This document shows, one piece after another, positions 9,905 to 20,934 of a DNA stretch of 64,000 bases. How positions within the stretch are numbered: the stretch's first letter is position 1; the number at the start of each line of letters is the position of its first letter. The notes below the pieces were generated by a model. It ran no database searches and was not told the DNA's origin. It saw only the letters and a list, made by a program, of their open reading frames with translations. The stretch is taken from contig NZ_FOOQ01000002.1 in assembly GCF_900113245.1 (NCBI RefSeq), forward strand, positions 62,001 through 126,000, given 5' to 3'. The position numbers and the translations under genes are program-made. This stretch comes from Halopelagius inordinatus (lineage in GTDB: Archaea > Halobacteriota > Halobacteria > Halobacteriales > Haloferacaceae).

Positions 9905-12184
9905 ATGGGACCGAAGAAGAACTACGTCCGTCGGGCGGACGAACGCCTCCGCGGCACCTACGAGGAGCCGATGAGCCTCGGCGAGTACGTCGACGCGGTG
10001 TTCGAACAGCCGTCGATAGCCTCGCACGCCTCGAAATACCTCGTGGAGGCCATCGAAGCGAAAGGCACGCGAACCGTCATCGAGGAGGGCGAGGAGCGAC
10101 AGCGGTATCGCTTCTTCGACGACCCGGCAAACGACGGCGAACACGCGATTCTCGGCAACACCGAGGTTCTCAGCCGGTTCGTCGACGACCTCCGGACCAT
10201 CGCCGCCGAACGGGGGAAAGGAGAGAAGATAATCTGGTTCGACGGTCCCACCGCGACGGGCAAGTCCGAACTGAAGCGCTGTCTCGTCAACGGCCTCCGC
10301 GAGTACTCGAAGACGAAAGCGGGTCGTCGCTACACCGTCGAGTGGAACGTCGCGGCCGCCTCCTCGGACACGCGCGGCCTCTCGTACGGCGGCGACACCG
10401 ACGAGCAACGCGAGGACGACTGGTACGAGAGCCCGGTCCAGTCGCATCCGCTGTCGGTGTTCCCGGACGAGGTCAAACGCGAACTGCTCGCCGACCTCAA
10501 CGACAGGGGCGGCGACCACATCCCGGTATCTCTGAACGAGAGCCTCGACCCGTTCTGCCGGGAAGCGTACGACTACCTCGAAGAGACGTACCGCCGGGCG
10601 GGCAAGCGCGAACTGTTCAGCGAAGTCACGGACCCGAAACATCTGCGCGTGAAAAACTACGTCGTCGACGTGGGGCGAGGCATCGGCGTCCTCCACTCCG
10701 AGGACGACGGGACGCCCAAAGAGCGACTGGTCGGGTCGTGGATGCCGAGCATGCTCCGCGAACTCGACTCCCGCGGGCGGAAGAACCCGCAGGCGTTCAG
10801 CTACGACGGCGTCCTCTCGCAGGGCAACAGCCTGTTGACCATCGTCGAGGACGCCACGCAACACGCCGACCTGCTTCAGAAACTGCTGAACGTCCCCGAC
10901 GAGGGGCACGTGAAACTGGACAAGGGAATCGGGATGGACATCGACACCCAGATGGTCATCATCTCGAACCCGGACTTGGACGTCGAGTTGGACAAATACT
11001 CCGACAGAAACGGTCGGGACCCGCTGAAGGCGCTGAAGCGCCGCCTCGACAAACACGAGTTCCGGTACCTGACGAACCTCTCTTTGGAGACGGAACTGAT
11101 CCACCGCGAACTCACCAACGAGAAGGCGGTTTGGGACGTCGAAGACGAGGCGGAACTGCAAGAGCGCATCCGGCAACCCGTCTCTCTCGACGTTCGCGAG
11201 GGGCCCGGTTCGGTGCGACGGCGAGAACTCGCCCCGCACACCGTCGAAGCCGCCGGGATGTACAGCGTCGTCACGCGCCTCGAATCCGAGGACGTGCCCG
11301 GCGAGTACGACATCGTGGACAAGGCACTCCTCTTCGACAGAGGCTACCTCCAAGAGGGCGACACGCGCGTCGAAATCGACCAGTTCGAGTTCGACGCCGA
11401 CGACGAGGGGACGCACGGCATCCCCGTGACGTTCACCCGCGACGTCATCGCCGACCTCCTCCACGACGACAGGGACAGACACCACCCCGAACTCGACGTC
11501 GGTGCCGTGGTGATGCCGGAGGACGTCTTGGACGCGATGGCGGACGGCCTCCACGACGCGCCGGTGTTCTCGCGCGCCGAACGCGCCGAGTACGAAGGCC
11601 GCGTCGCCCTCGTCAAAGAGTACATCCTCGACAGACAGGAAGAGGACGTGCTCTCTGCGGTACTGGCGGAGAAGAACGTCGATCAAGCGACCGTAGAGCA
11701 GTACGTCGAACACGTCTACGCGTGGGCGGCGGACGAACAGGTGGAGACGGACCGCGGCCCCGCGGACCCCGACCCCCTCATCATGAAACTGTTCGAGACG
11801 GAGCATCTCGGTCGGTTCGACGAGAGCGAGTACGCCGGTAACGAACCCTCCTCGACGGTCGAGGAGTTCCGCCGCGAGAAGGTCATCACGGCGCTGAACC
11901 GTTACGCGTGGGAGAACCGCGACGAGGGGTTCACCGTCCGAGACGTCGAACTCTCGGAGATACCGGTCATCCGCGCGGTGCTCGAATCTCACGACTGGGA
12001 CGACGTCCGCCGCCTCTTCGAGGACTTCGACCCCGCCCAGTGGGACGACCCGCCGGCGAACACCGAGACGGAAGCGGTGAAGGAAGCGACCATAGACCGG
12101 ATGGTCGACGCCGGGTACAGTCCGGCCTCGGCCGAACTCACGAGTCGCGCTGTCATGCGCGAGGTGCGTTACAGATGGGACTGA
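9905..12184 (+). CDS. prkA: PrkA-type serine protein kinase (second copy)
   Basis: A 759-aa paralogue of the preceding kinase, with Walker A GPTATGKS at residues 114-121 and the same domain order. It begins 7 bp after the first prkA stop; ATG 9905 follows an in-frame GTG at 9902. Haloarchaea typically carry two divergent PrkA genes side by side, which suggests a hetero-complex (inference). Its 3' end overlaps yeaH by 10 bp. Confidence 0.9.
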   Translation: MGPKKNYVRRADERLRGTYEEPMSLGEYVDAVFEQPSIASHASKYLVEAIEAKGTRTVIEEGEERQRYRFFDDPANDGEHAILGNTEVLSRFVDDLRTIAAERGKGEKIIWFDGPTATGKSELKRCLVNGLREYSKTKAGRRYTVEWNVAAASSDTRGLSYGGDTDEQREDDWYESPVQSHPLSVFPDEVKRELLADLNDRGGDHIPVSLNESLDPFCREAYDYLEETYRRAGKRELFSEVTDPKHLRVKNYVVDVGRGIGVLHSEDDGTPKERLVGSWMPSMLRELDSRGRKNPQAFSYDGVLSQGNSLLTIVEDATQHADLLQKLLNVPDEGHVKLDKGIGMDIDTQMVIISNPDLDVELDKYSDRNGRDPLKALKRRLDKHEFRYLTNLSLETELIHRELTNEKAVWDVEDEAELQERIRQPVSLDVREGPGSVRRRELAPHTVEAAGMYSVVTRLESEDVPGEYDIVDKALLFDRGYLQEGDTRVEIDQFEFDADDEGTHGIPVTFTRDVIADLLHDDRDRHHPELDVGAVVMPEDVLDAMADGLHDAPVFSRAERAEYEGRVALVKEYILDRQEEDVLSAVLAEKNVDQATVEQYVEHVYAWAADEQVETDRGPADPDPLIMKLFETEHLGRFDESEYAGNEPSSTVEEFRREKVITALNRYAWENRDEGFTVRDVELSEIPVIRAVLESHDWDDVRRLFEDFDPAQWDDPPANTETEAVKEATIDRMVDAGYSPASAELTSRAVMREVRYRWD

Positions 12185-13497
12185 GAGAAGACCTCGAACG
12201 GTTCCGCGAAGTCGGCGAGGAACGCCGCCAAGACTTAGAGCAGTTCATCAGTTACGGCAACCTCGGCGGGTCCGGCCCCGAGAACATCCAGATACCGATA
12301 AAGGTCGTCGACCTCCCGGAGTTCAAGTACGACCGCCTCGACCAAGGCGGCGTCGGACAGGGGAACGGCGACACGCCCGACGTGGGGCAACCCGTCGGCC
12401 CGCCGCAACCCGGCGACGGGGACGGCGACGGCGACGAGGACGGCGACCCCGGCGAGGAGGGCGCAGAGCACGAGTACTACGAGATGGACCCCGAAGAGTT
12501 CGCAGAGCAACTCGACGAGGAACTCGGCCTCGACCTCGAACCGAAAGGCAAGGAGGTCATAGAGGAGGTCGAAGGCGACTTCACGGACGTGACGCGCACC
12601 GGGCCGAACAGCACGCTCGACTTCGAGCGTCTGTTCAAGGAGGGTCTGAAGCGCAAACTGTCGATGGACTTCGACGAGGAGTTCGTCCGCGAGGCGATGA
12701 AAGTCGCGGGCCAGACGCCCGAGTCCGTCTACCGGTGGTGCCGCGAAAAGAACATCCTCGTCTCGCACGCGTGGGTCGAGGGCGCGTGGGACGACATCCC
12801 GGACGAGGAACGCGGCGCGTGGGACTCCTTCGAGGAGATGGAAGAGAACGTCGACCGCCAGACGACGCTCCAGCGCATCCGCCGCGAGGGACTCAAGAAC
12901 GTCCCGTTCCGCCAAGAGGACGAACGCTACCGCCACCCCGAGATAGTCGAGAAGAAACAGAAGAACGTCGTCGTGGTGAACATCCGCGACGTGTCGGGGT
13001 CGATGCGCGAACGCAAGCGCGAACTCGTCGAGCGGACGTTCATGCCGTTGGACTGGTATCTCACCGGCAAGTACGACAACGCCGAGTTCGTCTACATCGC
13101 CCACGACGCCGACGCGTGGGAGGTCGAACGCGAGGAGTTCTTCGGCATCCGTTCGGGCGGGGGGACGCGCATCTCCAGTGCGTACCGCCTCGCAAAAGAG
13201 ATACTCGACGAGCAGTACCCCTGGAGCGACTGGAACCGCTACGTCTTCGCCGCGGGCGACTCGGAGAACTCCTCGAACGACACGACGGAGAACGTCGTCC
13301 CGTTGATGGAGGAGATAGACGCGAACCTCCACGCCTACGTCGAGACGCAACCCGGCGGCACCGCGATCAACGCGACGCACGCAGAGGAGGTAGAGCGCTC
13401 GCTGAGCGACCGGGGTAACGTCGTCGTCTCGTACGTCTCCTCGCCGGAGGACGTGATGGACGCGATATACGAGATACTGAGCACGGAGCAACAATGA
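12175..13497 (+). CDS. yeaH: YeaH/UPF0229 family protein with VWA-like domain
   Basis: A 440-aa UPF0229 (YeaH/YhbH) protein. The N-terminal third is charged and glycine/aspartate-rich (residues 50-100). The C-terminal half is a von Willebrand A-like domain with a MIDAS-type DVSGSM motif near residue 280. In bacteria YeaH is co-transcribed with the PrkA homologue YeaG. The ATG at 12175 lies inside the end of prkA, so translation is coupled. Confidence 0.9.
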   Translation: MGLREDLERFREVGEERRQDLEQFISYGNLGGSGPENIQIPIKVVDLPEFKYDRLDQGGVGQGNGDTPDVGQPVGPPQPGDGDGDGDEDGDPGEEGAEHEYYEMDPEEFAEQLDEELGLDLEPKGKEVIEEVEGDFTDVTRTGPNSTLDFERLFKEGLKRKLSMDFDEEFVREAMKVAGQTPESVYRWCREKNILVSHAWVEGAWDDIPDEERGAWDSFEEMEENVDRQTTLQRIRREGLKNVPFRQEDERYRHPEIVEKKQKNVVVVNIRDVSGSMRERKRELVERTFMPLDWYLTGKYDNAEFVYIAHDADAWEVEREEFFGIRSGGGTRISSAYRLAKEILDEQYPWSDWNRYVFAAGDSENSSNDTTENVVPLMEEIDANLHAYVETQPGGTAINATHAEEVERSLSDRGNVVVSYVSSPEDVMDAIYEILSTEQQ

Positions 13498-15503
13498 GCA
13501 CGAAACGTTTCAGACTGACCGCGCGGCGCGAGGCCGAGTCCCTGGAGGAACCCGTCGAGGAGGCGAACGAACTCGCGAAAAAGCTCGGACTCGAACCGTA
13601 CCCGGTCAACTACTGGGTCGTAGACCACGACGAGATGAACCAACTCATCGCCTACGGCGGGTTCCAGCGACGCTACCCGCACTGGCGGTGGGGCATGACG
13701 TACGACCGCCAACGCAAGCAAGACCAGTTCGGCATGGGCAAGGCGTTCGAAATCGTCAACAACGACAACCCGAGTCACGCCTTCCTGCAGGAGTCGAACT
13801 CCCTCGCGGACCAGAAGGCGGTCATCACGCACGTCGAGGCTCACGCGGACTTCTTCCGCAACAACGAGTGGTTCGGCCTGTTCGTCGGCGACACCGAACT
13901 CGACGCCGCGGCGATGCTCGAACGCCACGGGGAGGCCATCCAGTCGTACATGGAAGACCCCGAGATAGACCGCGAGGAGGTCGAGAAGTTCATCGACGCC
14001 GCACTCTGTCTCGAAGACACCATCGACCAACACCGAACCCTCGCCGACGCCCTCGATGGCCGTGACCGCGTCCAACCCGAGGACCTCCGAAAGCGTCTCG
14101 AAGAGATGGACATCTCCGCCGACGTGCGCAAGCAGGTGTTCGACGAAGAGTGGTTAGACGACTTCGCCGAAGCCGAGGCCGAAGCCGCGAAACTCGACCA
14201 ACCGCGGAAAGACGTGTTGGCGTTCGTCCGCGAACACGGCATGCGCTACGACGAGGAGGAGGGCAGAGCCGTCGAGATGGAACCGTGGCAGAAGGACGTC
14301 TTGGACATGCTTCGGACGGAGGCGTACTACTTCGCCGCCCAGAAGATGACGAAAGTGATGAACGAGGGGTGGGCCGCCTACTGGGAGTCGCTCATGATGG
14401 GCGAAGAGCAGTTCGCGGGCACGGACGAGTTCATCACGTACGCGGACCACCAAGCCCGCGTCCTCGGGTCGCCCGGACTCAACCCCTACAAACTGGGCAA
14501 GGAACTCTGGGAGTACGTCGAGAACACGACGAACCGCGCCGAAGTCGCGGACAAACTCCTGCGCGTGAAGGGCGTCACGTGGCGGAACTTCCACGAGGTC
14601 ATCGACTTCGAGGAGGTGAGCGAACGCATCCAACCGGACCCGGCGATAGACGCCGTCCGCGCGGAGACGCTCGACGACCTCGCCGCCTTCGACGAGGACG
14701 ACCCGCGCATCGACTGGGAGACGCTCGACGCCGCCCGTTCGGGCGCGGACGTGGACGTAGACCGGTATCCGTGGAAGGTCCTCACCTACGAGGGTCTCGC
14801 GGAACGGCACTTCTCGCTCGTCAAACCGCAGAACCGCGGCTTCCTCCGGCGCATCCGCCGGTCGGAACTCGAACAGCTCTCGCGGTACATGTTCGACGAC
14901 GAACAGTACGACACCGTCGAAGCGGCACTCGCGGACGTGGACTACGCGGCGGGCTGGGACCGGATGCGCGAGATTCGCGAGAGCCACAACGACGTGACGT
15001 TCCTCGACGCGTTCTTGACTCAAGAGTTCGTCACGGACAACAACTACTTCACCTACGAGTTCACTCGGTCGACGGACCAGTTCCGCGTCGCGAGCGTCGA
15101 CTACCAGGACGTAAAGAAGAAACTGCTGTTGCAGTTCACGAACTTCGGAAAGCCGACGATAGCCGTCTACGACGGCAACTTCCGCAATCGAAACGAACTG
15201 CTGTTGGGTCACCAGTACAACGGCATCATGCTGGACGCGGAGGAGGCGAAAGGCGTGCTCGAACGTCTCTACGACATCTGGGGCCGACCGGTCAACCTCA
15301 TGACTATCGTAAAGGAGTTCGACGAACACGAGGTGGAAGTCGCCCGTCGCCGCAACCGCGAACCCGTCCCGACGGAAGTCGGTAAACGAATCCGCTACGA
15401 CGGGGCGGCGTTCGAGACGTACGACTTGGACCCGGAACTCGAAGAGCGCATCCAAGCGACCGATATCGACTACGACACGAAACCCGACGAGTGGCTGTCG
15501 TAG
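13494..15503 (+). CDS. spoVR: SpoVR family protein
   Basis: A 669-aa SpoVR/YcgB family protein, about one third longer than bacterial SpoVR. Conserved family stretches include [19 protein letters not shown] near residue 40 and [19 protein letters not shown] near residue 285. The family accompanies PrkA and YeaH across bacteria and archaea; its biochemical role is unsettled. Its ATG overlaps the yeaH stop by 4 bp (ATGA). It is the last gene of the operon. Confidence 0.92.
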   Translation: MSTKRFRLTARREAESLEEPVEEANELAKKLGLEPYPVNYWVVDHDEMNQLIAYGGFQRRYPHWRWGMTYDRQRKQDQFGMGKAFEIVNNDNPSHAFLQESNSLADQKAVITHVEAHADFFRNNEWFGLFVGDTELDAAAMLERHGEAIQSYMEDPEIDREEVEKFIDAALCLEDTIDQHRTLADALDGRDRVQPEDLRKRLEEMDISADVRKQVFDEEWLDDFAEAEAEAAKLDQPRKDVLAFVREHGMRYDEEEGRAVEMEPWQKDVLDMLRTEAYYFAAQKMTKVMNEGWAAYWESLMMGEEQFAGTDEFITYADHQARVLGSPGLNPYKLGKELWEYVENTTNRAEVADKLLRVKGVTWRNFHEVIDFEEVSERIQPDPAIDAVRAETLDDLAAFDEDDPRIDWETLDAARSGADVDVDRYPWKVLTYEGLAERHFSLVKPQNRGFLRRIRRSELEQLSRYMFDDEQYDTVEAALADVDYAAGWDRMREIRESHNDVTFLDAFLTQEFVTDNNYFTYEFTRSTDQFRVASVDYQDVKKKLLLQFTNFGKPTIAVYDGNFRNRNELLLGHQYNGIMLDAEEAKGVLERLYDIWGRPVNLMTIVKEFDEHEVEVARRRNREPVPTEVGKRIRYDGAAFETYDLDPELEERIQATDIDYDTKPDEWLS

Positions 15504-15592
15504 CTCTCCGGTGGCCACTCGTTACGGTCGTATTCGGTGACTGTCAATATAGGTTATATTCTTAACCCCCCGCCCGAGATGCAGAGACGAAC

Positions 15593-16156
15593 ATGTCTGC
15601 GGGTGGGGTCGAGTCGCGGGGGGCGACCGACGACGGAGACGGCGAGACGTTGGGTGAAGCGGAGATACACGACGTTCTCAGAAACGACAGGCGCAGACTC
15701 GTCATCGAACGCCTGCGCGAGGAGAGCGGCGAGGAGTCCGTCGCCGACTTAGCCGAGTTGATAGCGAGCATCGAGTCCGGCGAGTCGCCGCCGCCGCGCA
15801 ACGTCCGACAGAGCGTCTACGTCTCGCTTCACCAGACGCACCTCCCGAAACTCGACGATTTGGGAATCGTGACGTACGACGACGACGAGAAGCGAGTCGC
15901 CATCGCGGAGGGGGCCGAAGAAGTCGCAGTGTACATGGAAGTCGTCCCGAAGTACGGCATCTCGTGGGCCGAGTACTACCTCGGACTCGGCGTTCTCGGC
16001 CTGCTTTCGGTGCTCGGAAACGGCGTCGGCGTTCCGACGCTCTCGGCTCTCGACCCGACGTACGTCGCCGCGGCATTCCTCGCTCTCGTCGTTCTCTCGG
16101 CGGCGTACCAACTGCTGGAGCAACGGAGTTCGCTCCTCCACAGACTGCGGGAGTGA
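15593..16156 (+). CDS. DUF7344 winged-helix protein with two membrane segments
   Basis: A 187-aa haloarchaeal regulator-like protein. A winged-helix DUF7344 domain (IHDVLRNDRRRLVIERL, then VYVSLHQTHLPKLDDLG) occupies residues 20-110. Two hydrophobic helices at about 125-170 anchor it in the membrane. A TATA-like ggttatattctt at 15552-15563 precedes the ATG. Its closest relative here is the gene at 16736, on the other side of dsbB. Confidence 0.8.
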   Translation: MSAGGVESRGATDDGDGETLGEAEIHDVLRNDRRRLVIERLREESGEESVADLAELIASIESGESPPPRNVRQSVYVSLHQTHLPKLDDLGIVTYDDDEKRVAIAEGAEEVAVYMEVVPKYGISWAEYYLGLGVLGLLSVLGNGVGVPTLSALDPTYVAAAFLALVVLSAAYQLLEQRSSLLHRLRE

Positions 16157-16201
16157 GTCGAGGGGCCGCAAACCGAACCGCGTTCTACGGTCGTCAGACC
16201 G

Positions 16202-16651
16202 TCACGAGATACTTCGCCGGGCGTTCGCCGCCCACGCGTCCTCTCTGGTAAGCGCCAGCGTCGCGGCGAGGCCCGTTATCAGGAGGAACGCCAGAAGTGA
16301 CAGGCGCGGAATCGTGAGCAGTCCGCCGAGCATCGCGTACTGAATCGACGCGCATCCGCCGCCGAGCGAACACGTTCCGCCGCCGGGCGCGACTTGGAGG
16401 TAGACGTGATACGACGAGACGACGACGCCGAGTGCCGACAGCGGAAGGACGGTCCAAAACACCGTCCTGCGCCGTTCGACGGCGGCGACGCCGAGGACGA
16501 CCACGAGGGGGTACATCAGAATCCGCTGGTACCAACAGAGGTCACACGGCACCAATCCGAGTCCGAGACTGAAGTAGAGGCTTCCGGCGGTGGCGACCGC
16601 AGCGACTGCCGTCGCGGCGGCGAGAACGACCCGCGTCCGGCGAGTGGACAT
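16202..16651 (-). CDS. dsbB: Disulfide bond formation protein B
   Basis: A 149-aa, four-helix membrane protein of the DsbB/VKOR-like class. DsbB reoxidises a thioredoxin-like partner and passes electrons to quinone. The first cysteine pair is in CDLCWYQR near residue 36 and the second is the CSLGGGC pair in the second outer loop. I start at the ATG at 16651 (MSTRRTR), 10 codons inside the longest frame. No DsbA partner is visible nearby. Confidence 0.88.
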   Translation of the reverse strand: MSTRRTRVVLAAATAVAAVATAGSLYFSLGLGLVPCDLCWYQRILMYPLVVVLGVAAVERRRTVFWTVLPLSALGVVVSSYHVYLQVAPGGGTCSLGGGCASIQYAMLGGLLTIPRLSLLAFLLITGLAATLALTREDAWAANARRSIS

Positions 16652-16735
16652 GTGTTCGACGGCGCATCGAACGCTCTTCAACGTGTCGTTGGTTCGGTCG
16701 GTGGCGCGAGACTGCGTCCGATGAGACGGCGAGCG

Positions 16736-17365
16736 TCACTCGTCGCCGCCGGTGTCGGCGGCAGTCTCGTCGGCTCGGGTCCGACTGGGCCGGGCGGAGT
16801 CGGGCGGTTCGGCGTCGGCGTCGACGGTCGCAGAGCGAGTCTGGTACGCGTGAACCACCGCCGACGCGGCAAAGAGGCCCGTCACGAGAGCAGCGTAGGC
16901 GATGTCGGAAAGCAACGGGAAGGGAAAAAGTCCGGTCCACGCGAAGGTGACGACGAGCACGGACAGTCCGGACAACGCGAGGTAGTAGAGAGGCCACGAC
17001 GCCACCGGTTCGCTCTGGACCTGGAGGTACGGTTCTAACTCGGCGGCTCTGTCGGTGAGGTTCACCGACCCCCCGTCTCGGTCGTAGACGACGACGCCCT
17101 CGTCGTCGAGTTTCGGGAGGTGCGTCTGGTGGAGCGACGTGTACACCCGCTTTCGCTGCTTGTACGTCAGGTCCTCCATCTCGACGCCGTTCTCCCACGC
17201 TGCGACCTGTTTCGAAAGCTCTCGAACGGAGACGGTTCCCGACCCCCGGTGGAGGTGATGGAGGACCAGACGACGCCTGCGATTGCTCAGCACGGAGAAG
17301 ATGTCGTCTTTCGTCAGGCGCTGTCTTCGGTCGGCGTCCGCGAAGAGTCGCTCGGTGTCTAACAC
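16736..17365 (-). CDS. DUF7344 winged-helix protein with membrane segments
   Basis: A 209-aa paralogue of the 15593 product with the same layout: winged helix (DDIFSVLSNRRRRLVLHHL, then VYTSLHQTHLPKLDDEG), two membrane helices at about 125-170, and a hydrophilic acidic tail. The start is a GTG at 17365, preceded by the Shine-Dalgarno-like ggggagg. A TATA-like tttatat lies near 17412 on the same strand. Confidence 0.8.
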   Translation of the reverse strand: MLDTERLFADADRRQRLTKDDIFSVLSNRRRRLVLHHLHRGSGTVSVRELSKQVAAWENGVEMEDLTYKQRKRVYTSLHQTHLPKLDDEGVVVYDRDGGSVNLTDRAAELEPYLQVQSEPVASWPLYYLALSGLSVLVVTFAWTGLFPFPLLSDIAYAALVTGLFAASAVVHAYQTRSATVDADAEPPDSARPSRTRADETAADTGGDE

Positions 17366-17492
17366 GTCTTTCCTCCCCTCACTCTCCCTGTAGTTATTCT
17401 AGCGGCAGATATAAACTACCCCCTCGAAACGGCCGTTTCCGCGGGAATCCGGTTCGGTCTCGGTACTCTCTTCGGTCGCCGCCGAACCTACA

Positions 17493-17650
17493 CTACGGAG
17501 AGACACCGCCAGAATCGGGGTCCGCCCTCGAACTCGCCGTCGCGTTGCTCGACTGCGGCTATCGCCCCATCTGCGCTTCAGTATCTCTCGACTGCCTCCT
17601 CAGTGTTCTCTTCGATACTCTGGTCCGGCGATTCGGGCGTTCCACTCATC
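17493..17650 (-). pseudogene. Decayed copy of cassette gene A
   Basis: A degenerate paralogue of the intact gene at 24027-24329. The minus strand opens MSGTPESPDQSIEENTEEA but meets a TGA where the intact copy has tryptophan (RYW). The C-terminal codons SDPDSGGVS are recognisable at the far end as ADPDSGGVS. About 145 bp of the middle are missing, between two similar short sequences (ggaacccgattc and ggaccctgattcggg in the intact copy), which suggests deletion by short-repeat recombination. Confidence 0.75.
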
Positions 17651-17808
17651 CAAACAACTCACTTAGTACCGCAGATTTCGTCGGCTCCAGTTCTTCCGGC
17701 CCGCCCATCTCTCGAAGGGAATCACCTGTCGGGTCGAAAAAGGCGTTACAGCTCTCACATTCGACGACTCTGACTTGTCCACCCTCTACACGTATCCGAC
17801 GCTTCTCT
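17647..17808 (-). pseudogene. C-terminal remnant of an HNH-protein gene (cassette copy)
   Basis: About 50 codons matching the C-terminal zinc-ribbon half of the HNH protein at 24326-24991: IRVEGGQVRVVECESCNAF, then the conserved tail EELEPTKSAVLSELFG. The HNH domain, the linker and the first CxxC are absent. Its stop overlaps the start of the decayed gene A by 4 bp, as in the intact cassette. Confidence 0.8.
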
Positions 17809-17821
17809 ACGTGATCTGGTC

Positions 17822-18073
17822 TCAGTCCAACTTCACGGGGCGTAGAACGGTCAGTTCCTCGACCTCGTACTCTACCTCACTATTCAGATTCAGAAGAGAC
17901 GGCTCTGCCCGAGAGAATTGATATCTCCCGCCTCGATTTCCCTCGATCTCGAACGTACTCTCGTCAGAACCGCCTTCGACCACCTCCTGCGGTACCGCAC
18001 GACCGTTCCAGAGGAGATAGTCGCCCTCCTCGACCTGCGCTAACTTTCTCAGGATATCTCGAGAAGCGTTCAT
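17822..18073 (-). CDS. Cassette protein B, second copy
   Basis: An intact 83-aa frame clearly paralogous to the 25066 product. Shared stretches are GDYLLWNGR, GNRGGRY (versus GSRGGRY) and LLNLNSEVEYEV (versus LLNLNSSTEYDV). Both look like small all-beta proteins; no function is known. Its neighbours on both sides are broken, so expression and function are doubtful although the frame is still open. Confidence 0.6.
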   Translation of the reverse strand: MNASRDILRKLAQVEEGDYLLWNGRAVPQEVVEGGSDESTFEIEGNRGGRYQFSRAEPSLLNLNSEVEYEVEELTVLRPVKLD

Positions 18074-18079
18074 CTCTGT

Positions 18080-18138
18080 CTATTCGACGACCCCGCTGAT
18101 AGAGTCTTGGACGAAGGGGGTCCACGCATCTTCTGTTT
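18080..18138 (-). pseudogene. C-terminal remnant of a uracil-DNA glycosylase-like gene
   Basis: The minus strand reads EDAWTPFVQDSISGVVE and then a stop. This matches the last residues of the intact UDG-like protein at 25317 (EDEWVPMVQEAISQALQ). Similarity ends near 18140, where an in-frame TAG and unrelated sequence begin, so this is the truncated edge of the old cassette copy. Confidence 0.65.
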
Positions 18139-18249
18139 TCGGCCGCTACTCACGGGACGCACAGGGGCTCCCTAGTCGAATCACCACCTGCTTGTCCACC
18201 GAGAAAGATCGATTCGACCCGACAGTACTGCTTCCGTGTCGTCGACCGA

Positions 18250-18558
18250 GTGATCGTTCCGCCGATCGTGGACGCGTACCGCGAGTACTACGGCACGAAG
18301 TTCGCGGCGATACTGTCGGGGATGATCTTCGTCTCGGCGGTGGTGACTGGCGTCTTCATCCACTGTCTCTTTCTCGGTGCCGGGTGGATCCCCGCCCGTT
18401 CGACCGCGACCATCGCAGAGGTCTCTATCGAACTGAACTACAAACTCGTGCTGAACGCCTTAGCGACGGTCTTCTTCCTGTTTCTCTACTGGCTCCATCG
18501 CTCCGATCCGACCGGAGGTGAAGGCGGGCACGAGGAACACACTCACACCGCAGACTAA
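18250..18558 (+). pseudogene. C-terminal fragment of a permease
   Basis: A 102-codon open frame with two membrane helices (about residues 18-42 and 62-82) and a His-rich tail (GGHEEHTHTAD). It resembles the C-terminal end of COG0701/UPF0718-type permeases that accompany metal resistance genes. The frame stays open upstream to about 18175 with no plausible start, so the 5' part appears lost at the junction with the decayed cassette. A complete small membrane protein is a less likely alternative. Confidence 0.5.
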
Positions 18559-18656
18559 TCTCTGCGGTGAAATCGGATTCAAAGCTCGAATAAGCACATC
18601 GGCACAGGAGACAACCATCACCCTCGTTAACGTAGCTCGAGACTGAGGATTCACAT

Positions 18657-20885
18657 ATGGACGACCACGATAAACCGAACGACGACCACTCAGGACATCA
18701 CGACCACGAAGACCGTCCTCCCACTGACCACGACAGATCTACGACCAACGCAGATGACCGAGTAGAGCAGTCACTCCTCGAAGAGGAAGCCGACGCTGAT
18801 GAGGCGACAGAACACGTCGAACATCACGGCGGTCACAACGGAGGCGAGCACGATCACGGTCACGGCGGAATGCACGAGGGCCACGAACAGATGTTCCGCC
18901 GGCGGTTCTTCGTCTCGACGCTCCTCTCGATCCCCGTCCTCCTCTACAGTGAGGCCCTTCAGGAGTGGCTCGGATTCTCCGTCCCGGCGTTCCCCGGGAG
19001 CGAATTGATTAACCCCGTATTCGCTGTGATCGTCTTCGCGTACGGTGGTGTTCCGTTCCTCCGGATGGCCATCCCCGAACTCCGGGACCGCTCACCGGGG
19101 ATGATGACGCTCATCTCGATGGCGATCACCGTCGCGTTCGTCTATAGCCTGGCGAGCGTCGTCTTTCCCACGCAATCGGCGTTCTTCTGGGAACTCGTCA
19201 CGCTGATCGACATCATGTTGTTGGGCCACTGGATCGAGATGCGGTCGGTCCGCCGGGCGTCGAGCGCGCTCGACGAACTGGCCAAGCTGATTCCGGATAC
19301 CGCCGAACGTATCACCGAGAGCGGCGAGACGGAGGAGGTCCCCGTGAATGAGCTCAACGATGGAGACCTCGTCCTCGTGCGCCCCGGCGCGAACGTTCCC
19401 GCTGACGGCGTGGTCGACGAGGGTGACTCTGACGTCGACGAAGCGATGATCACGGGAGAGTCACGTCCTGTCTCGAAGGAACCCGGCGACGAGGTAGTCG
19501 GGGGTACCATCAACGGTGACGGCAGTCTCCGAGTTCGTATCACGGCGACGGGTGACGATACTGCCCTCGCGGGGATCATGCGACTCGTCGAAGAAGCCCA
19601 GCAGAGCAGGTCCAAGACGCAGATGCTCGCCGACCGCGCGGCCGGGTGGTTGTTCTACGTTGCGGTCGCATCAGCAGTAGTCACGACGGTCGCGTGGACG
19701 GTCGCAACCTCCTTCGGTGCACCAGTAATCGAGCGAGCCGTCACGGTACTGGTGATCGCCTGTCCGCACGCACTCGGACTCGCTATCCCACTCGTCGTCG
19801 CCATCAACACGTCGCTCGCCGCTCGAAACGGGATGCTCGTTCGCGACCGAATCGCCATGGAGCAAGCACGCGACCTCGACACGGTCGTCTTCGACAAGAC
19901 GGGCACGCTCACAGAGGGAGAGCAGGGAGTCGTGGAGATCGAGGCGGTAGGCGACGTCACCCAGAACGAGGCGCTGGCACTCGCAGCCGCTGTCGAGGGC
20001 GACTCGGAGCACATGATCGCGGAGGCCATCCGCGAAGCGTCGGCCGAACGCGGGGTTACGCCGCAGAATGCGACGGGATTCGAGGCGATCAAGGGCCGCG
20101 GTGTTCGGGCCACGGTGGACGGTGAGATGGTGTACGTGGGCGGACCGAACCTCCTCTCGCAACTCGACAGCGAGGTCCCACCCGAACTCACGACGTTCGC
20201 CGACCGGGCAGGTGAGAACGCGCGCACAGTCGTCTATTTGGTTCGAAACGACGAGCCGGTCGCAGCCTTCGCGCTGGCAGACGTCATCCGCGAAGAGAGC
20301 TACCAGGTCGTAGACGCTCTCCACGAACTCGGCATCGAGGTGGCGATGTTGACCGGTGACTCCGAGGACGTCGCCCGCGCCGTCGCCGAAGAACTCGGAA
20401 TCGACACCGTGTTCGCCGAAGTGCTGCCGGAGGACAAGGACAAGAAAGTCAGCGAACTCCAAGAACAGGGGAAGCTCGTCGCGATGGTCGGCGACGGTGT
20501 CAACGACGCGCCAGCGCTCACCCGTGCCGATATCGGCATAGCAATCGGGAGCGGCACCGACGTCGCCGTCCAGTCGGCCGACATCATCCTCGTGCAGAAC
20601 AACCCGCTCGATGTCGTCCGTCTCGTCAAAATCAGCCGAGCGAGCTATCGGAAGATGCAGGAGAACCTCGTTTGGGCCGCGGGCTACAACATCTTCGCTA
20701 TTCCGCTCGCTGCGGGCGTGCTCGCACCGATTGGCATTCTCCTCTCACCGGCCGTCGGAGCACTCCTGATGTCGCTGAGCACGGTCATCGTGGCCATCAA
20801 CGCCCAGTTCCTCCGTCGCGTTGATCTTGACCTCCCATCGCTTCCGGGCGTCGCTCGGTCCGGAAGTCCTCGAGCAACAGACTGA
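18657..20885 (+). CDS. Heavy-metal P-type ATPase, CopB-like (CPH type)
   Basis: A 742-aa P1B-type ATPase that exports a soft metal, probably copper or silver, across the membrane. Order: a His/Asp-rich N-terminus (residues 1-78, about 20 histidines), membrane segments, TGES at 266-269, the transport motif CPH at 369-371, the phosphorylation site DKTGT at 413-417 and GDGVNDAP in the hinge. CPH rather than CPC places it in the CopB-like (P1B-3) group. It lacks CxxC metal-binding domains, and the His-rich tail takes that place. SHOCT and His-rich protein genes follow. Confidence 0.93.
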   Translation: MDDHDKPNDDHSGHHDHEDRPPTDHDRSTTNADDRVEQSLLEEEADADEATEHVEHHGGHNGGEHDHGHGGMHEGHEQMFRRRFFVSTLLSIPVLLYSEALQEWLGFSVPAFPGSELINPVFAVIVFAYGGVPFLRMAIPELRDRSPGMMTLISMAITVAFVYSLASVVFPTQSAFFWELVTLIDIMLLGHWIEMRSVRRASSALDELAKLIPDTAERITESGETEEVPVNELNDGDLVLVRPGANVPADGVVDEGDSDVDEAMITGESRPVSKEPGDEVVGGTINGDGSLRVRITATGDDTALAGIMRLVEEAQQSRSKTQMLADRAAGWLFYVAVASAVVTTVAWTVATSFGAPVIERAVTVLVIACPHALGLAIPLVVAINTSLAARNGMLVRDRIAMEQARDLDTVVFDKTGTLTEGEQGVVEIEAVGDVTQNEALALAAAVEGDSEHMIAEAIREASAERGVTPQNATGFEAIKGRGVRATVDGEMVYVGGPNLLSQLDSEVPPELTTFADRAGENARTVVYLVRNDEPVAAFALADVIREESYQVVDALHELGIEVAMLTGDSEDVARAVAEELGIDTVFAEVLPEDKDKKVSELQEQGKLVAMVGDGVNDAPALTRADIGIAIGSGTDVAVQSADIILVQNNPLDVVRLVKISRASYRKMQENLVWAAGYNIFAIPLAAGVLAPIGILLSPAVGALLMSLSTVIVAINAQFLRRVDLDLPSLPGVARSGSPRATD

Positions 20886-20934
20886 CCGAAGATCACGTCT
20901 CCTTCGGCCGTTTCTGAGCCACAGGTCGGAGTGC

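Noticed and set aside
9740..11992. A 750-codon minus-strand open frame opposite the second prkA
   Set aside because: GC-rich haloarchaeal genes commonly leave long antisense frames. This one encodes a Val/Arg/His-heavy sequence without domains, and the sense strand is a clear PrkA.
17545..17814. An 89-codon plus-strand frame
   Set aside because: It is the antisense of the decayed cassette copy, whose minus-strand homology to 24.0-24.5 kb is direct.
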